Source of the DNA: Maratus speciosus
Lineage: Eukaryota > Arthropoda > Arachnida > Araneae > Salticidae
Assembly (NCBI GenBank): GCA_963932465.1
Contig: OZ010791.1
Location: forward strand, 619,759,800-619,823,799
Direction: 5' to 3'
Length of the DNA: 64,000 nt
Of the stretch, positions 43,800 to 55,558 are shown in pieces. Numbering within the stretch: position 1 is the first letter of the stretch; each line of letters begins with the position of its first letter. The notes beneath the pieces are model-generated. The model saw only the letters and a list, made by a program, of their open reading frames with translations. It ran no database searches and was not told the origin of the DNA. The position numbers and the translations under genes were made by a program.

Positions 43800-44847
43800 C
43801 ACTAAGTGGCCAAAAAATTAGAGACAACCCTTATTTGAAAATAAACCAGGCTGACAATGACGTAGAATGACGTAACAATGGAGATTTGCCTATATAAGGA
43901 ACTCCCAGTTTCGTACGACGTAGTTAGCACGGAAGTTACTGTAAAAATGGGTAAGACGAAAGATTTAAGTGACTTTGAACGAGAGATGATCGTCGCTGCA
44001 AGAAGAGATTGTTCCAGCATCTCTGAAACGACCACTCTTTTAGGATTTTCTTTCCCAACAGTATCTTGGGTGTTTAGAAATTGGCTGTTGAGAAAAAAAA
44101 ACTAAGCGATAATGACCATTTTGGTCGAAAAAAAACTGGTGAACTAGAGAGGTGAAAGGCGAGTAGCACGCATAGTCCGCAGCAACATTAGCAGCAGCAG
44201 ACCATCAAGATTGCCTTTGGTATCAGAGAAAAATAGAAAAAGGCGCCTGTTGTGGACGAAAGAACGACGAAATAGGTTAATTGAGAGCTGACAAAAAAAA
44301 AAAAAAAGCCTGGTCTGATGAATCTCGATGGACCCTTCCTGCTAAATGACAACTCTTCAGGCTGTAGGCGGTGGAATTATGATGTGAGGAATGTTTTCCT
44401 GGTTTACACTGGGTCTCTTGATATTTGTGGACAACTCTGAACTGCACAGCTAATCCGAACATCGTTGCCGATCGCGTGCACTTGTTTATGGCTATAATGT
44501 TTCTTTATGAAGATGGTCACTTTCAGTAGGACAATGAACCTTGTCACCGTGCTCAATTGGACTTAAATTGGTTTGAAGAACATCAATAAGAGTTTAAACT
44601 GCTTTCATAACCAGCGCAGTCCCCTGATCTCAACCCTATTGAGCATTTGTGAAATCGAAAGAGCATTTCAAAGCTTGAAAACACCAACATACAATCTGAC
44701 TTAACTTATAGCTATCATTATATGTCAGTATGGGCCACCATTCCTCAGCAACCTTGAGTACATGCCAAGAAGAATATCAGCTGTGATAAGAGCTAAGGGT
44801 GGACTAACTCGTTATTAGAGGGTGTCTAATTTTTTGGCCATTCAGTG
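43800..44847 (+). mobile_element. Tc1-type DNA transposon (1048 bp), inactivated
   Basis: Ends 'cactaagtggccaaaaaatt' and, on the other strand, 'cactgaatggccaaaaaatt', both followed by 'agaca'. They are flanked by TA at 43798-43799 and 44848-44849. The length is close to the 1.0-1.6 kb typical of Tc1 elements. The interior holds a broken transposase gene on the plus strand. Confidence 0.88.
43947..44815 (+). pseudogene. Tc1-type transposase pseudogene
   Basis: From the ATG at 43947 the frame reads 'MGKTKDLSDFEREMIVAA' and 'SISETTTLLGFSFPTVSWVF', a Tc1 paired-type helix-turn-helix. It ends after 'RKKN' at 44105. Later segments appear in broken frames: 'GGGIMM.GMFSW' near 44369, 'DNEPCHRAQL' near 44532 (second catalytic Asp, directly after a stop codon) and 'SPDLNPIEHL' near 44625, carrying the catalytic Glu. 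Multiple stops and deletions, about 870 bp against the roughly 1 kb expected, show it is non-functional. Confidence 0.85.
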
Positions 44848-45359
44848 TATTATTATGTTAAACGGTCGAATGAGGGAAAATGATTTAATCTCTTCTATAG
44901 TTGGATTTGTTTTCGAATTTCCGATTTTATTTTATTTTTTTTTACTTTTTTGCTAATTGTTGAAAATTAATATATGCTCATTTCTGATTTTGACAATGCA
45001 AAATAGTTTTGTCAGTAAACATTTTTTTGCTTGACCTATTTGGCGGTAGAACCTGTAATATCCCATTCTCCGATCTCCAGTTTTACCTGCAATGAACCCA
45101 AGTTTTAAATAAAATGGTCCGATACTGTATTTGTTATATTGCTTTGAGGTATTTAATTTAAATATCGGGATTAAAAGAATGATTAAAAAGGTTTGGAAAA
45201 TGGTTTTGCAATCTCACCATGAAAATAGCTTTCTTGGCCATCGGAGAGAGAGAGAAAAAAAACCCATTGAAATCTTTTATTGCTTACTTTGAAATATATA
45301 TAAAGTAAAAAACTACGGTTTACCATAGCTTTTTACTTTTACTTTACATTTTTAATATA

Positions 45360-46151
45360 CAGTGAAACTTCTTTTAAAGGCCACCCCTATTCAAGGACCA
45401 CCTCTATTACGGGCCAATATTTTTAGGAACGAAAAATTTTCCCATAGACATAATGTTAAATTTATTCCTATTAGGGGCCGCACCTACCCCTCATAAAGGT
45501 CATTTTTTCACATGTGCCTTAAATCCTAAACAGATGTATTGAATTCTTGAATAACAAAACATAAGAGTTCAGCAAACAACTGCACTTGCAACAAAAAAGG
45601 TAGAGGGACATGGGCAGGATTTAGTAACACAATGAAGGACCACAAACTTTTCCACAAGTTGTTCCTCACACTTTGACTTTTCAACCTGAAGGGGTTGGGT
45701 TGGAGGGGAAACTTGACCCTTTGTTGTGGGCACATAAAGTATAACAGATTACCTAGAAAAACTGATTCCACATTTACTAAAACTGTGAATGTACATTGAA
45801 GAACAATTTGTACACCTGTCAGGAAACGCTAACAAAAATAAGTAAATTAATATCTCATTCTAAGACATTAATAAATGATGCAAATTTAAGTAATTTGTTC
45901 CATAAAGTAAAAGAATCATTAGAAACCAAAATATTCTGCGAAAAAATTATGAAAAGTAAACAAACTTCAATAGAAAAAGTTTTCAATCATGTATAGAGTT
46001 TGAAAATGTTAATAAACAGTTTTGTCACCTATGTAGGTTTTGATTTCCTTATTTCAGTTCTTTTTTTTTGTCACCCCTATTCAAAGGCCACCCCTCATAA
46101 GGGCCAATTTTCAATGGAACGGCAGGTGGCCCTTACAGAGAAGTTTCACTG
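45360..46151 (+). mobile_element. Tigger-like element (792 bp), internally deleted
   Basis: Left end 'cagtgaaacttcttttaaag' then 'gccacccctattcaaggacca'; right end on the other strand 'cagtgaaacttctctgtaag' then 'ggccacctgcc'. TA lies on both sides (45358-45359, 46152-46153). The frame at 45796-45996 ends 'MKSKQTSIEKVFNHV', similar to the 'KQTKITDFF' tail of Tigger transposases, so it is probably the last transposase exon remnant. The frame on the other strand (45526-45771) looks like a shadow. Confidence 0.8.
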
Positions 46152-46714
46152 TAAATATATTTTTTTAGTAATACAGAAAATACAAACAAAATAGTAGGGC
46201 TATAGTAATCTTAGAAATATTCGGGACTACAAAAAATACAAAAAACTATCGCGTAATATAACGCGACGTGTAAGTAGCATGGAATTTATTTTCAACGATG
46301 CAATTTTTCTTTTCCTTTCGCTGCATGACAGGCGACGCCGACCGTACAAGCACAAAAAAAGTTGAATGACATTCGACGCCGACCAAGAAGAGATTAATAA
46401 TAAAATTCTATTCTTAGTGTAAAATTTCAAAAGAAAATTAAGAAATCTTAAAAAACACACTTTTCATATAATTTTGAAATATTTTGCATATTTTTCTTAT
46501 AAGTGTGATCTATAACTGTAAGGGCCGGATTTACGATAAGAAAGATAAAATAAATAAATAAAAATAAATTAAGAAAAAATAAGATGTTACAACATACGCA
46601 AAAATACAGTAAAAATGTCTATTTACTTAACATTTGTAACTTAAAAAATAAACTGTTTGTGTTACTAAAAAGACTTTCTTTTAGGAAATGCATCTGAAGA
46701 ATTAACTGCCATTA

Positions 46715-46755
46715 AAAGAACCAGGGGATCGTACCCGGGCTTCCCGGGTTAAAGA
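46715..46755 (-). repeat. tRNA B-box-like fragment
   Basis: On the minus strand 'cccgggtacgatcccctggt' resembles a tRNA T-arm (ggttcgatccc) with one or two changes. No A box or acceptor stem is visible, so this is at most a SINE scrap. Confidence 0.3.
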
Positions 46756-47288
46756 ATATAGGTGAAAATAATTTTTTTAATTGAAAACTAATAATTTTTT
46801 ATATGCAATATTTTTTTTAGATTGCCCACTTACATTAAAAAAGCATTTTTCATATGGAAAATACGAATTATACAATCAAATAAATTTTTGAAATTTATCA
46901 AAAGCGATATTCTCTTATTAGCCGCATGCTAAGAGTTATTTGACCAAGATTTTGCTACTTACGGCATCCTTTTATATGCTGATAATTTCAGAGCTTGTCT
47001 GTTAAATTTGTGTTTTATTTATATTATTTTATTTATTTATTCATAGAGGAGTTGTTTTAATAGATATTAGCCGTAAGAAAATGAGGAAATCTTTATTTTT
47101 TTTTTAAGGGCAAACGGATTAATCTTTCGTAATCGAGCTCTGCGCGATATAGATAAATTAAAAAATATTTCATGCTTTAAAATTGTTTTTAAAACCATAG
47201 CCAATTAGTAAACTGAGATGAACTTTGCAAACAAATTCCGTTTGAAAAAAAATCCTATTTGATGATCTAAAAATTTAAATTGTACGAT

Positions 47289-47450
47289 TACAAATATGTT
47301 AGATGTGTTTTTTTTTCAATATTATTCTTTTATTTGTTTATAAAAGAAGTATTAATTTCGTTAATTTGTCTTTCACAAATATGGTAGATTGGTGGGTTTT
47401 TTAATATTATTCTTTTATTTGTTTATAAAGGAAGTATTAATTTCGTTATG
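47289..47450 (+). repeat. Tandem duplication, unit about 84-88 bp
   Basis: 'acaaatatg.tagat', a T-run, then 'aatattattcttttatttgt' and 'ttataaa.gaagtattaatttcgtta' occur twice in a row with only a few differences. A simple local duplication. Confidence 0.85.
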
Positions 47451-47619
47451 AAAAAATAGTTAGAAACAAATGCTGAAAAATGTTTGTTGCTTTATGGGCA
47501 AAATGTTTATTATTATCTATTGAAACCGGCACGTCATAAGATAAACTTAGAAAATCATGCTTAAGAATTTTACAAAATATTTTATTTTAGAAAATATAGT
47601 ACATCAGTCAATTAAGATA

Positions 47620-47812
47620 TAGTTTTTAAACAAATTGCATTTGAAAGTAATTTTTCCCCTATGCGACGAAAATTGAAAATGTACGGATGGTCAGAAGATT
47701 GAAAAATTGCAAGAGCGAAAATTTCAAGACCGAAATTTTATCGTGAAGTGTTGCCATTTGCAAAATGACGTCAGCATTACGCACAGATACGCTTGCTCTT
47801 TATAATATACAT
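47620..47812 (+). repeat. Dispersed repeat with 'tgacgtcagcattacg' tail, copy B
   Basis: Shares 'aaacaaattgcattt.aaag', 'acga..gt..aaaatt', 'tgttgccatttgcaaaatgacgt' and 'tttataatatacata' with 49413-49627, and its last part with 20640-20825. The common end point suggests a retroposon 3' end. Confidence 0.7.
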
Positions 47813-48540
47813 ACTTAATCAGTAAAACATAATAAAGATCAGTTATTAGGATGTGGTTATCAATTGAGGCTCTTATGCTTCGTATTCCGAAATGAAAAAC
47901 AGCAATTTTCACCTTCTAAAAATTTGCATACGCACTTCTCATATCCATATTCATCATTTTAAAAAAATGTGTTTTATGTTTGATCATTTAAAAATCCTTT
48001 TAACTCAAAACTTGAAGTCATGATTGTAAGCAACATCTTTTATGTGAACAGACGCACTCTTTACTTGAGATTCTAATCTCAATTCCGGAGAGTAAAAATT
48101 TCCGTAATTTATGATTTTTTGACGCATTTGTGTTAAAATGTTTAGTTTTATCTAAGAAAATGATCGTTTTCTTTTAAATATCACTTCATTTTCACTTAAA
48201 TAAGCATTTCGCCTAGTGTCTGAAACTTAGTATCAGTACACATGCAGAAGGAAAAACAATATAGAAAATTTATGAGGAAAAATGTGTGTTTTCAAAAGCA
48301 GTATGTAATTTTCCGCTATTATGCCCTAATATAATATTCTGCTCTAATGGGATTTTGCGCCACTAAACCCTATACAACAATTTTTATCAACAGTTTTGCA
48401 TTTTTATCAGAAAATAGCATGAATAAAGATGAATAAACCTCATTGTTTCTCTCTTGTCTGCAACAATGAAAGCTATCTAATTTTCACCACTTTGAAGAAA
48501 TTTCATAAAATGCTTTTAAAATTAAAATATAAAAGTGGGA

Positions 48541-48546
<6 letters not shown>

Positions 48547-48574
<28 letters not shown>
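48547..48574 (+). repeat. Poly-A tract, about 28 bases
   Basis: Uninterrupted A run. No retroposon body is recognised upstream. Confidence 0.85.
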
Positions 48575-49412
48575 CAGATAGTGCGATCAACATCTACAAA
48601 TGAACCTCTTTTAGTTTAAATAAAAAATATTAGTAAAATTCTTTCAGCAGAAAGATCAGGGCAGATGACTAAAAAATACACTTGTGTTTTAAATATATAG
48701 ATTATATAAAACTAGGAAAAATTACGTTATTATTTTGATAAAATTATAGTAGAATGTCCTAAAGAATATCATTTTATTATTCGAGAAAATTTTGGACAAA
48801 AACTTCAAGAACATGATACTATTTTAAACCACGAATTATTTGTTTGCTTGTTTAACTCGGCTAAACTAATCCATCCAGGCGAGAATCATCATTTTCTTTA
48901 ATATAAATCGCTATTATTTGCATGGCACCTCTCTTTTATAAAGATATTCTAAATTTTTGTAAAACATTGCGTTTTATCAGTGTGTGATGTCAATTACATT
49001 ATTCTCAAAAGTGAAGCATTTTCACATGTGAAGAATTTCAAAGCAGCTGGGCTGTGAAAATGACGCACTTCTACAAAACATAATTCAGGTTTAAGAATTA
49101 AAATACACGCTTTTTTATAAAATGACGTCATTTGCATCCGTTAAAGCAATCCACTTTTACAATACAGTCTTAAACTTCGTCTATTGAAAAGTATTCATAT
49201 GACGTCATTATCACGGAATAACAGGCAATATTCTGGATATAGCCCATATTTTAATTTCAATTTTTTTTTCAGGTTTTATGAGAAAATGGCAACAAAAAGA
49301 TATAGTATCTCCTATTTTCCGTTTACTTTCAATAGAAATGGGTACTTTTGTTGCCATGATAAGAAAAATGTTATTAAAAACTACAAAAAAATTAATATCT
49401 CAAAAATAAATT

Positions 49413-49627
49413 GAGATACAGCTTTCAAACAAATTGCATTTAAAAGAGAATTTTTTTTTCTTATACGACGGTGTAAAAATTTAAAATGTGCTATATTTAG
49501 AAGTTTAAAAATTTGCAGTAGAGAAAATTGTAAAACCAAAATTTTATTTCAAATTTCAAAGTGTTGCCATTCGCAAAATGACGTATGCGTTACGCACAGA
49601 TATGTTTGTCCTTTATAATATACATAG
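49413..49627 (+). repeat. Dispersed repeat with 'tgacgtatgcgttacg' tail, copy C
   Basis: Third and most complete copy; see 47620-47812. It has 'caaacaaattgcatttaaaa', 'tacgacggtgtaaaaattt', 'tttagaagtttaaaaatttg' and 'gttacgcacagatatg' in the same order as the others. Confidence 0.7.
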
Positions 49628-49779
49628 AGAGTCACTTGTGAAGAATACGTTGAAGTGTCATTAGTTTGATCATACAGATTCATTAAAAAACGCAAGCTGA
49701 GAAAAATGAATTTAAAGATTGCATTCATTTAAAAGGAATTGGGTGCAGTAAAAAACCCTTTTCGCATATTTATTACTTT

Positions 49780-50275
49780 CTTCTATCTGTAGAAGAAAGT
49801 ATTGGATTAGTGAAAATTTTCGACTTCCGGTTTTCAACGATATTATACGTTTTACAAGGTTCTGAACACGATTTGACTGTTTTTAGAAAAATGTATGTAC
49901 GGGAGTCAGTCTGTTTGAATGCAACACAAATTTTATGGGCGCTCTATCCCAAGAACTAATGCATGGACTTTAGCTCTTCATATTCAGTTAGACCATAATT
50001 TGTGCCGATTAGGATTAGGTGCAAATCGCTCAACAGGTGGCACTGCTATGCTGCATTTTTCACGATTTCCGTGATAGCTCTATATCAGGAACGAATGCAT
50101 GGAATTTCAAACTTAATAAAATGTTAGACCTTGACATAAATAGATTTTCGTCAGGTTTGGGTGTATACAGCCCAACAAGTGTCTATGCTATGTTTCTCAG
50201 GATTTCCGCGAGAGCTGTATCTCAAGAACGGAAAAGATTAATTTCAGTTGCAGACAAAGAAATATAGAAGAAAGC
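49780..50275. repeat. Repeat element with internal near-duplicate segments, 'cttctatctgtagaagaaag' end
   Basis: Begins with the hairpin 'cttctatctgtagaagaaag' and ends with 'atagaagaaagctttg'. Inside, three related segments carry 'gc(t)ctatc.c.agaac.aatgcatgga', 'agctctatatcaggaacgaatg' and 'agctgtatctcaagaacgg', and two carry 'ttaggtgcaaatcgctcaac' / 'tttgggtgtatacagcccaac'. This phrasing marks a dispersed arthropod repeat; the 82-codon frame at 50019-50267 is incidental. Confidence 0.55.
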
Positions 50276-50847
50276 TTTGTGATGGCTACAACATACTAGT
50301 GAATTATCGGAACATTAGGCACTTCGTGAGAATATGCTAAGTACTGTGTAATTTCATTTTAAGCTAAAAGTTGAAAATTTTATTTTTCAGACAAGTTTCA
50401 CAAAATGATGGATTCAGAGACCCTTAAGAGACAGGTAAATTTGCATTAAAAATTAAACTGTCAGATGCAGGTAGACGAGTAAGTTTTTTAGAAGGCCATT
50501 TTAAATCTGTGGCTTGCGATTTAAGCGAGCGTCTTAATTGTAGCTACATTTTCTCATTACCCCATTCAGTCGTGCACGGCTACCAACTACACAGTAACTT
50601 TGCGTATGAGATTTTACTTTTAATTCATTCATTTTATTTATGTTATGTATATGATTTTTTTTATTTATAAAAAATTATATTATTTTACCTACAAACATTA
50701 AAACATGGGAAAATTTGCTAAAATAAAGCTTTAAACTTTTAGACACGTAAAAGTGTCTAGTTTATTTAAGAAGTAGATAAAATTGGAAATAAATTTTTAG
50801 ACTATTAGTTATATCTATAGATTTAGGTTCATTTAAAGAGATCTTGT

Positions 50848-51252
50848 TAACCCTCTGACTGCTTCCCTGTAATTTTCGCAATCAATTTGTAATAATCTCA
50901 CGAATCCAGTAGGCATAGTATACAACTGGAGCATTGCTTTCGGCATGGAAGTAATGTTTTTAAATATTTTTTAGATGTTACACTTGCAAATATTTAAAAA
51001 GGGGTATTCACATGTAACTTAGTAATTACTATGAAACATTTTGATTATGTATAAAAACACAAAATGTATACTCATTGTATACTAAATGTATACTAAACAC
51101 ATATGTATATTTTTTGTTGTGTTTGTTTTATGCTATAGATGAAAAAAAAAATTCATATCTCCATTCTGGTAGATGAAGAAATTTGAAAAAGATAAAATAA
51201 GTCACAAGTTTTTATGCTATATTAATTTTAAAAAGTGATATTCATAGGGTTA
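50848..51252. mobile_element. Possible piggyBac-like element
   Basis: 'ttaaccctctgactgcttcc' starts at about 50848. On the other strand 'ttaaccctatgaatatcac' starts at about 51250. TTAA at both ends and a short shared 'ttaaccct' is suggestive, but the inverted match is only about eight bases. Confidence 0.3.
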
Positions 51253-52388
51253 AAAGTTTGAATAAATTAATACCAAAAATTAAATACAAGTAAAATTTTA
51301 AATAAGTGACGTACCACTAAAAAATTATGAATTAGCTTACAATATATTTAATTTTAATATTTTGAATATAAAATATGTGTAGAACTTAGAAAACTACATA
51401 AAAACAAAATTAAAAAAAATAATAAAAGGAAAAACTTATTGGGTTCAAAATAATGCATTTTTAATTTCGATGTTTTCCATGTTAATTTATATGTTTAACT
51501 CAAGCTCAACAGTTCATGGAATGAAAAAGGGGAAAAGCGAAGCATAACTAACATCAAATAGAAAACATTTTCGGATGGATTAAAATGCAATTTAGAAGTA
51601 TGCTAGGCTGTTAATGCTTTACTTAATCCTTGCGTGCAAAATTATCAGACATAATATACAGTATATTATATCCACACGCAATCCTATTGTATATGATTCT
51701 GTATGATATGGTAATATCATATTTGAAAGAATGAAAGTTAGTCTCATGAAAGCAATGTGTCATATAATACGCTATGGTTTAATCAAATTGATGAATTGCA
51801 AAAACTTTATAGGTTACAATTCATATATTTTTTCGAAAATTAAATATTAAAAAATATATTTTTTCGAAAACCTGCATACGATGAAATCTGCGTACTACCT
51901 TAATTACTTTATTTACGATTGAATTTTCGTTGTTATCCGAAGATAAATTTATTGAAGAATCCAAATATGATGTTAAAATTAGGTGTTCATTTTGGAAATA
52001 CTAAAGTTTGTTGCAATTTCTATATGCAGACGACCCCCTACGCAAAATTTAAGTATTGCAATAATTAGTAGACGTTATCAGTAATCCATTAGTACCAGTC
52101 ATATTTTTATACAGCGATTTGCGGCAGCAGTAGTATTAATGATCACTTTTTTTTTCTCCAGGACTTAACAATTGAAATATGAAGGCGGAAACAGTTTTAA
52201 TCCAAAAGAAAGATTATTTTAAAACAGAGAGACTGTAAGAAAACCAAGACTTAAGAGGGTGACATCCCCTACACGAATTAATGCCGCACGACAAAAAGTT
52301 AACTATTTCGAAATCAAACATCATTCTATAATGCCATACATAATGCATTACTAAGAAAATATCATAGCTATTTGAACATTATGAATAC

Positions 52389-52561
52389 CTGTGGTTTTTT
52401 ATCGTACAATTTCGGGTTTATCTGGGACCAGTTGGTGACAGGAGGCAGCTGGAAATATCGTCTCACAGTGTTATAATCTGGCAAACCATTGTCTCTCCCT
52501 CTCATGATGTTCAGAGCAGCGAGATCTCTCCGGCTAAAATCCATTGGACCAAATAACTTGT
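52389..52561 (-). CDS. Duox: Duox exon, peroxidase domain core motif
   Basis: Acceptor 'tttgacag' precedes ACAAGTTATTTGG at 52561; donor 'CCACAG|gtattc' follows at 52389; 173 bp. The first two bases complete an Asp codon from an upstream exon outside the recognised set; the exon ends in phase 0. It reads 'KLFGPMDFSRRDLAALN', 'IMRGRDNGLPDYNTVRRYF' and then 'PVTNWSQINPKLYDKKPQ'. 'DLA.LNI.RGRD.GLPDYN' is the most conserved segment of animal heme peroxidases. 'FSRRDLAALNIMRGRDNGLPDYNT' phrasing is closest to arthropod Duox as I recall it. This segment lies after the proximal heme histidine, which must be in an earlier exon. The Met-led frame extending upstream of the acceptor is intronic. Confidence 0.94.
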
Positions 52562-52765
52562 CTGTCAAAGACAAAAGTACATTTAAACGTATACTACTAC
52601 TTAAACCATCTACTAATTAAAATTTTAACAAAATCAAAGTTAAATACATTTTATGAAAAATATACAATCCGAAACAGATAAGGTTAATTAAATCATAGAA
52701 AGGTTCTGTTAATTATCATTAACAAGAAGGAATAAGTTAAAAATAGCAGGTTGGTACCTGTAAAC

Positions 52766-55227
52766 CAGTAGTTGCCAACGCGGGGCGTAAGTCCTACCGG
52801 GGGGGGGGGGGGGGGAGGGCAATTCCAAATTTGTAACTCACCATTTGCTGTAGTTTTTTTTAAGTACTAGTAGGAGAGCTGTTGAACATTTTTGAGTAGG
52901 TATTTGAGGCACCCTGAAAATTTGTGCAGCACTTCTTTTGTAATGCCTGAATACAAAATCGAATGTCTGGCTGAAGGATCGTGGCTCAAAACCTGTGCCA
53001 GACACGTGTCAAGTGCCATTTTTTTGACGCTACCCCCAAAAAAGTATTTGAGGCACGCTGAGATTGAAACAGAATAATATTTATACTTAGAAAAAAATAT
53101 TTTGAAAATGACAGACACTTTAGTTGGCGCAAAAATTGTGCCAGACACGTGTCAAGTGCCATTTTTTGACTACCCAAAAAAGGTATTTGAGGCACGCTGA
53201 GATTGAGGCACAATAATATTTATGCTTAGAAAAAAATATTTTGAAAATGACAGACACTTTAGTCGGCACAAAAACTGTGCCAGACACGTGTCAAGTGCCA
53301 TTTTTTGTCTGGCACTGGTTTTGGGCCACGATCCTTCAGCCAGACATTCGATTTTGTATTCAGGCATTACAAAAGAAGTGTTGCGCAAATTTTCAGGGTG
53401 CCTCAAATACCTTCCCTAAAATGTTTAACAGCTCTTGGACTATATTGTTGTAGACTAAAAATAAAAGTAATACACGCAAAATTTAAAAATTAAATTAAAA
53501 AATGAGTTTTTTGCTGAATGTTTTAAAAGTTTCCAATCAAACATTTAAAATGGAATTAAAACCAGAATCATAATATGAACAATTTTTTAATGATATGACA
53601 TTTTCTTTTTCTCCCCCTCCCTTTTTATATTTAAAAGTTCTGTAATTTTTCTGGTTATTGCTTTATTGGTATGTAATTTTCTGGTCCTTTTCTAACATTT
53701 TAAAAAATTCTCAACTTTTTAGATTGTTTATTGAAAGAGCCTGTATTTCAATTCGTTCTGGCATATGTCACACGAAGAAACGTTTACACCTAAAACAAAT
53801 TAAGGTAATGTCAATCATTGTCTTGAACATATTTAAACATGCACACACACAAAACTAAATAAGTATCTAAGCGTGGTACTACCAACTTTATAAAATTTAT
53901 AAATCTTAATTAGCATTATAAAAATAAATGGGTAAATACTTATCTATGGCTCTAGTGCAGGCCTCCCACGCAGTAAATAAATGTCACATATACATTTTAA
54001 ATTAAAAAATTAGCCACAATATGGCGGCCAGTTAACAATAATGGCTACTTAAAATTGATAAAGAGGAGAATTAAGTGTCCAAAGCTTTTTCATCAACACT
54101 TAAGGGCACATGGAAGATAAAGTGGTTCAAATTTGAGTTTTTAATTATCGGCCTAAAAAATAGAGCTAAAAGATTATGGTGCTAAATGATTATGAACTTA
54201 AAAGATTATGGTGCTGGAAGGTTTTAAAATAATATATTTTAAGCACTGTGCGTATAGTTTTTTTGCCTCTTTCTCGAAATGTGTTTTTTTATGCTTTGGT
54301 ACATTTTTTCTAAAATTGTATTTTAGATAAACAGTTGAAACTTTCCAAAACTGTGTAACTAACTTGTTTCTTTAAAAATAACTAGCATTATATGTTTGAG
54401 TGAAAAAAGAAAATTAAATAATGAAAAATATGTTCTTAAAATTTTTAGGATTTTCAAAGTTTTTAGTAAAATATTTTCATTGTATTTCTATAAAGTCAAA
54501 ATGAAAATTGCTTCTTATTATTCTCAAATAGTATGTTTTCTGATACCACAATGCATTTTAAGGTGATACACTCAACAGTTTTTTAGAGAAGTGTACCAAA
54601 TAGACATGTTCAAAAAATATGTAGTTAATTAGTTCTTGAAAACTAATTTATGCATGAAATTAATTTCTTTTGATTTATATATGGGCTATAATGTGTATAT
54701 TTACTGAAAAAAAAATCTCTATTTTAAAGTAAAATACATAATGTTAAATATTTCGCAAAAACTGCTTCATTTTACTTGTCGAGATGTTCTATGTGCCTTT
54801 AAGAAATTACTGAAATGAATTATAAAGTGTGCCAATGTTATCACGTTTAATGCTAAATATGTCTGTTCAAGCATTTTGACTAGATAAAAGACCACATAAC
54901 ACTTTTGTTTAACATTGAGGTAAGATGGAAAGAAACAACGAAACTGTTTTTGGCATAAAGGCGAAGGTGTATAGCTATATTTCATTTACAGAATTATGTT
55001 AAAAACACATTTGTGACAGAAAATTGCAGCTTTTTGATAAGTTAAAAAAAAAAATGTGATATGAATAGTTTTGTTAAGGCTCTGTTACCCATCCTTCATG
55101 TAAATAGACTTGACTTTTAAATAGTAAGAGATGTATGCTATAGGGTGTGTGTGAGTGTGGGATGGAAGCATCGAGATTTTATAGATGCTTCGATGGGGCG
55201 TAGCCAATAAAAGGTTGAGAACCACTA
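52766..55227. mobile_element. hAT-like non-autonomous element, copy 1 (about 2.46 kb)
   Basis: Left end 'cagtagttgccaacgcgggg' then 'cgtaagtcc'; right end on the other strand 'tagtggttctcaacctttta' then 'ttggctacgcccc'. The flanking 8-mers 'ctgtaaac' (52758-52765) and 'ctgtaaaa' (55228-55235) match at seven of eight bases. The 'CAGTGGTTCTCAACC' terminus is typical of hAT elements. A G17 run follows the left end (52799-52815). An inverted-repeat element is nested at 52872-53445. No transposase frame seen. Confidence 0.8.
52872..53445. mobile_element. Inverted-repeat element with internal tandem units, nested in the hAT-like element
   Basis: Left arm (52872-53000: 'gagctgttgaacattt', 'ggtatttgaggcaccctg', 'aatacaaaatcgaatgtctg', 'gaaggatcgtgg') is the reverse complement of the right arm (53320-53445). 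Between them a roughly 150-bp unit occurs about twice, with its lead phrase 'gtgccagacacgtgtcaagtgccatttttt' three times (about 52998, 53141, 53277). The unit carries 'ggtatttgaggcacgctgag', itself similar to the arm end. Open frames here are products of the repetition. No target duplication recognised. Confidence 0.8.
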
Positions 55228-55558
55228 CTGTAAAAGAGTTGATATTCTGTACTTGTTTTGTACTCTTTAAACCCCTTCAAGAAAGGTGGGATAAATATAT
55301 TTATACCAATTAATTTAAATCAAAATGAGTACCGAAATTTTTAAATAAGATTTTGTTTTTATAATTTACACGAAAAAAAGTCTTGAAATTTATTTTAAAA
55401 TAAAAATGTTTCTAAATTCTTGCGGGTGTTAAACATAAAAAAGAAATTCTTGCCCTTAAAATAGTTAAAATCCACTTTTAATTTTTTTTGTTTACTTTTT
55501 AACACAATTTTATTGATGGGTCGATAAATCATACGAATTGTCATATTTCTAACTCATT

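Larger units (their letters stand above)
43695..52388 (-). other. Duox intron (8694 bp)
   Basis: Contains a dead Tc1-type element (43800-44847), a Tigger-type element (45360-46151), a tRNA-like fragment (46715-46755), an 84-88 bp tandem duplication (47289-47450), two copies of a dispersed repeat (47620-47812, 49413-49627), an A-tract (48547-48574), a dispersed repeat at 49780-50275 and a possible piggyBac-like element (50848-51252). 51260-52388 shows nothing beyond AT-rich sequence. Confidence 0.7.
11535..52561 (-). other. Duox: Dual oxidase (Duox) gene, partial: seven consecutive coding exons and six introns
   Basis: Seven exons on the minus strand (52389-52561, 43513-43694, 34618-34736, 27230-27367, 18342-18443, 14475-14680, 11535-11720) have AG acceptors and GT donors. 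Their phases join in frame without a missing residue. In order they give the distal peroxidase domain, the linker, transmembrane helix 1 and the beginning of the cytosolic loop of a dual oxidase. Dual oxidases are membrane NADPH oxidases that release hydrogen peroxide outside the cell and carry an extracellular peroxidase-homology domain; in arthropods they serve gut immunity and cuticle cross-linking. The N-terminal exons must lie beyond 64000. The EF-hand, heme-binding membrane and FAD/NADPH exons must lie before position 1. Family assignment rests on motif recall, not on a search, but several independent motifs agree. Confidence 0.9.

Noticed and set aside
53170..53493. Several overlapping 60-90 codon frames on both strands
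   Set aside because: They repeat the same peptides because of tandem and inverted units in a transposable element; not genes.
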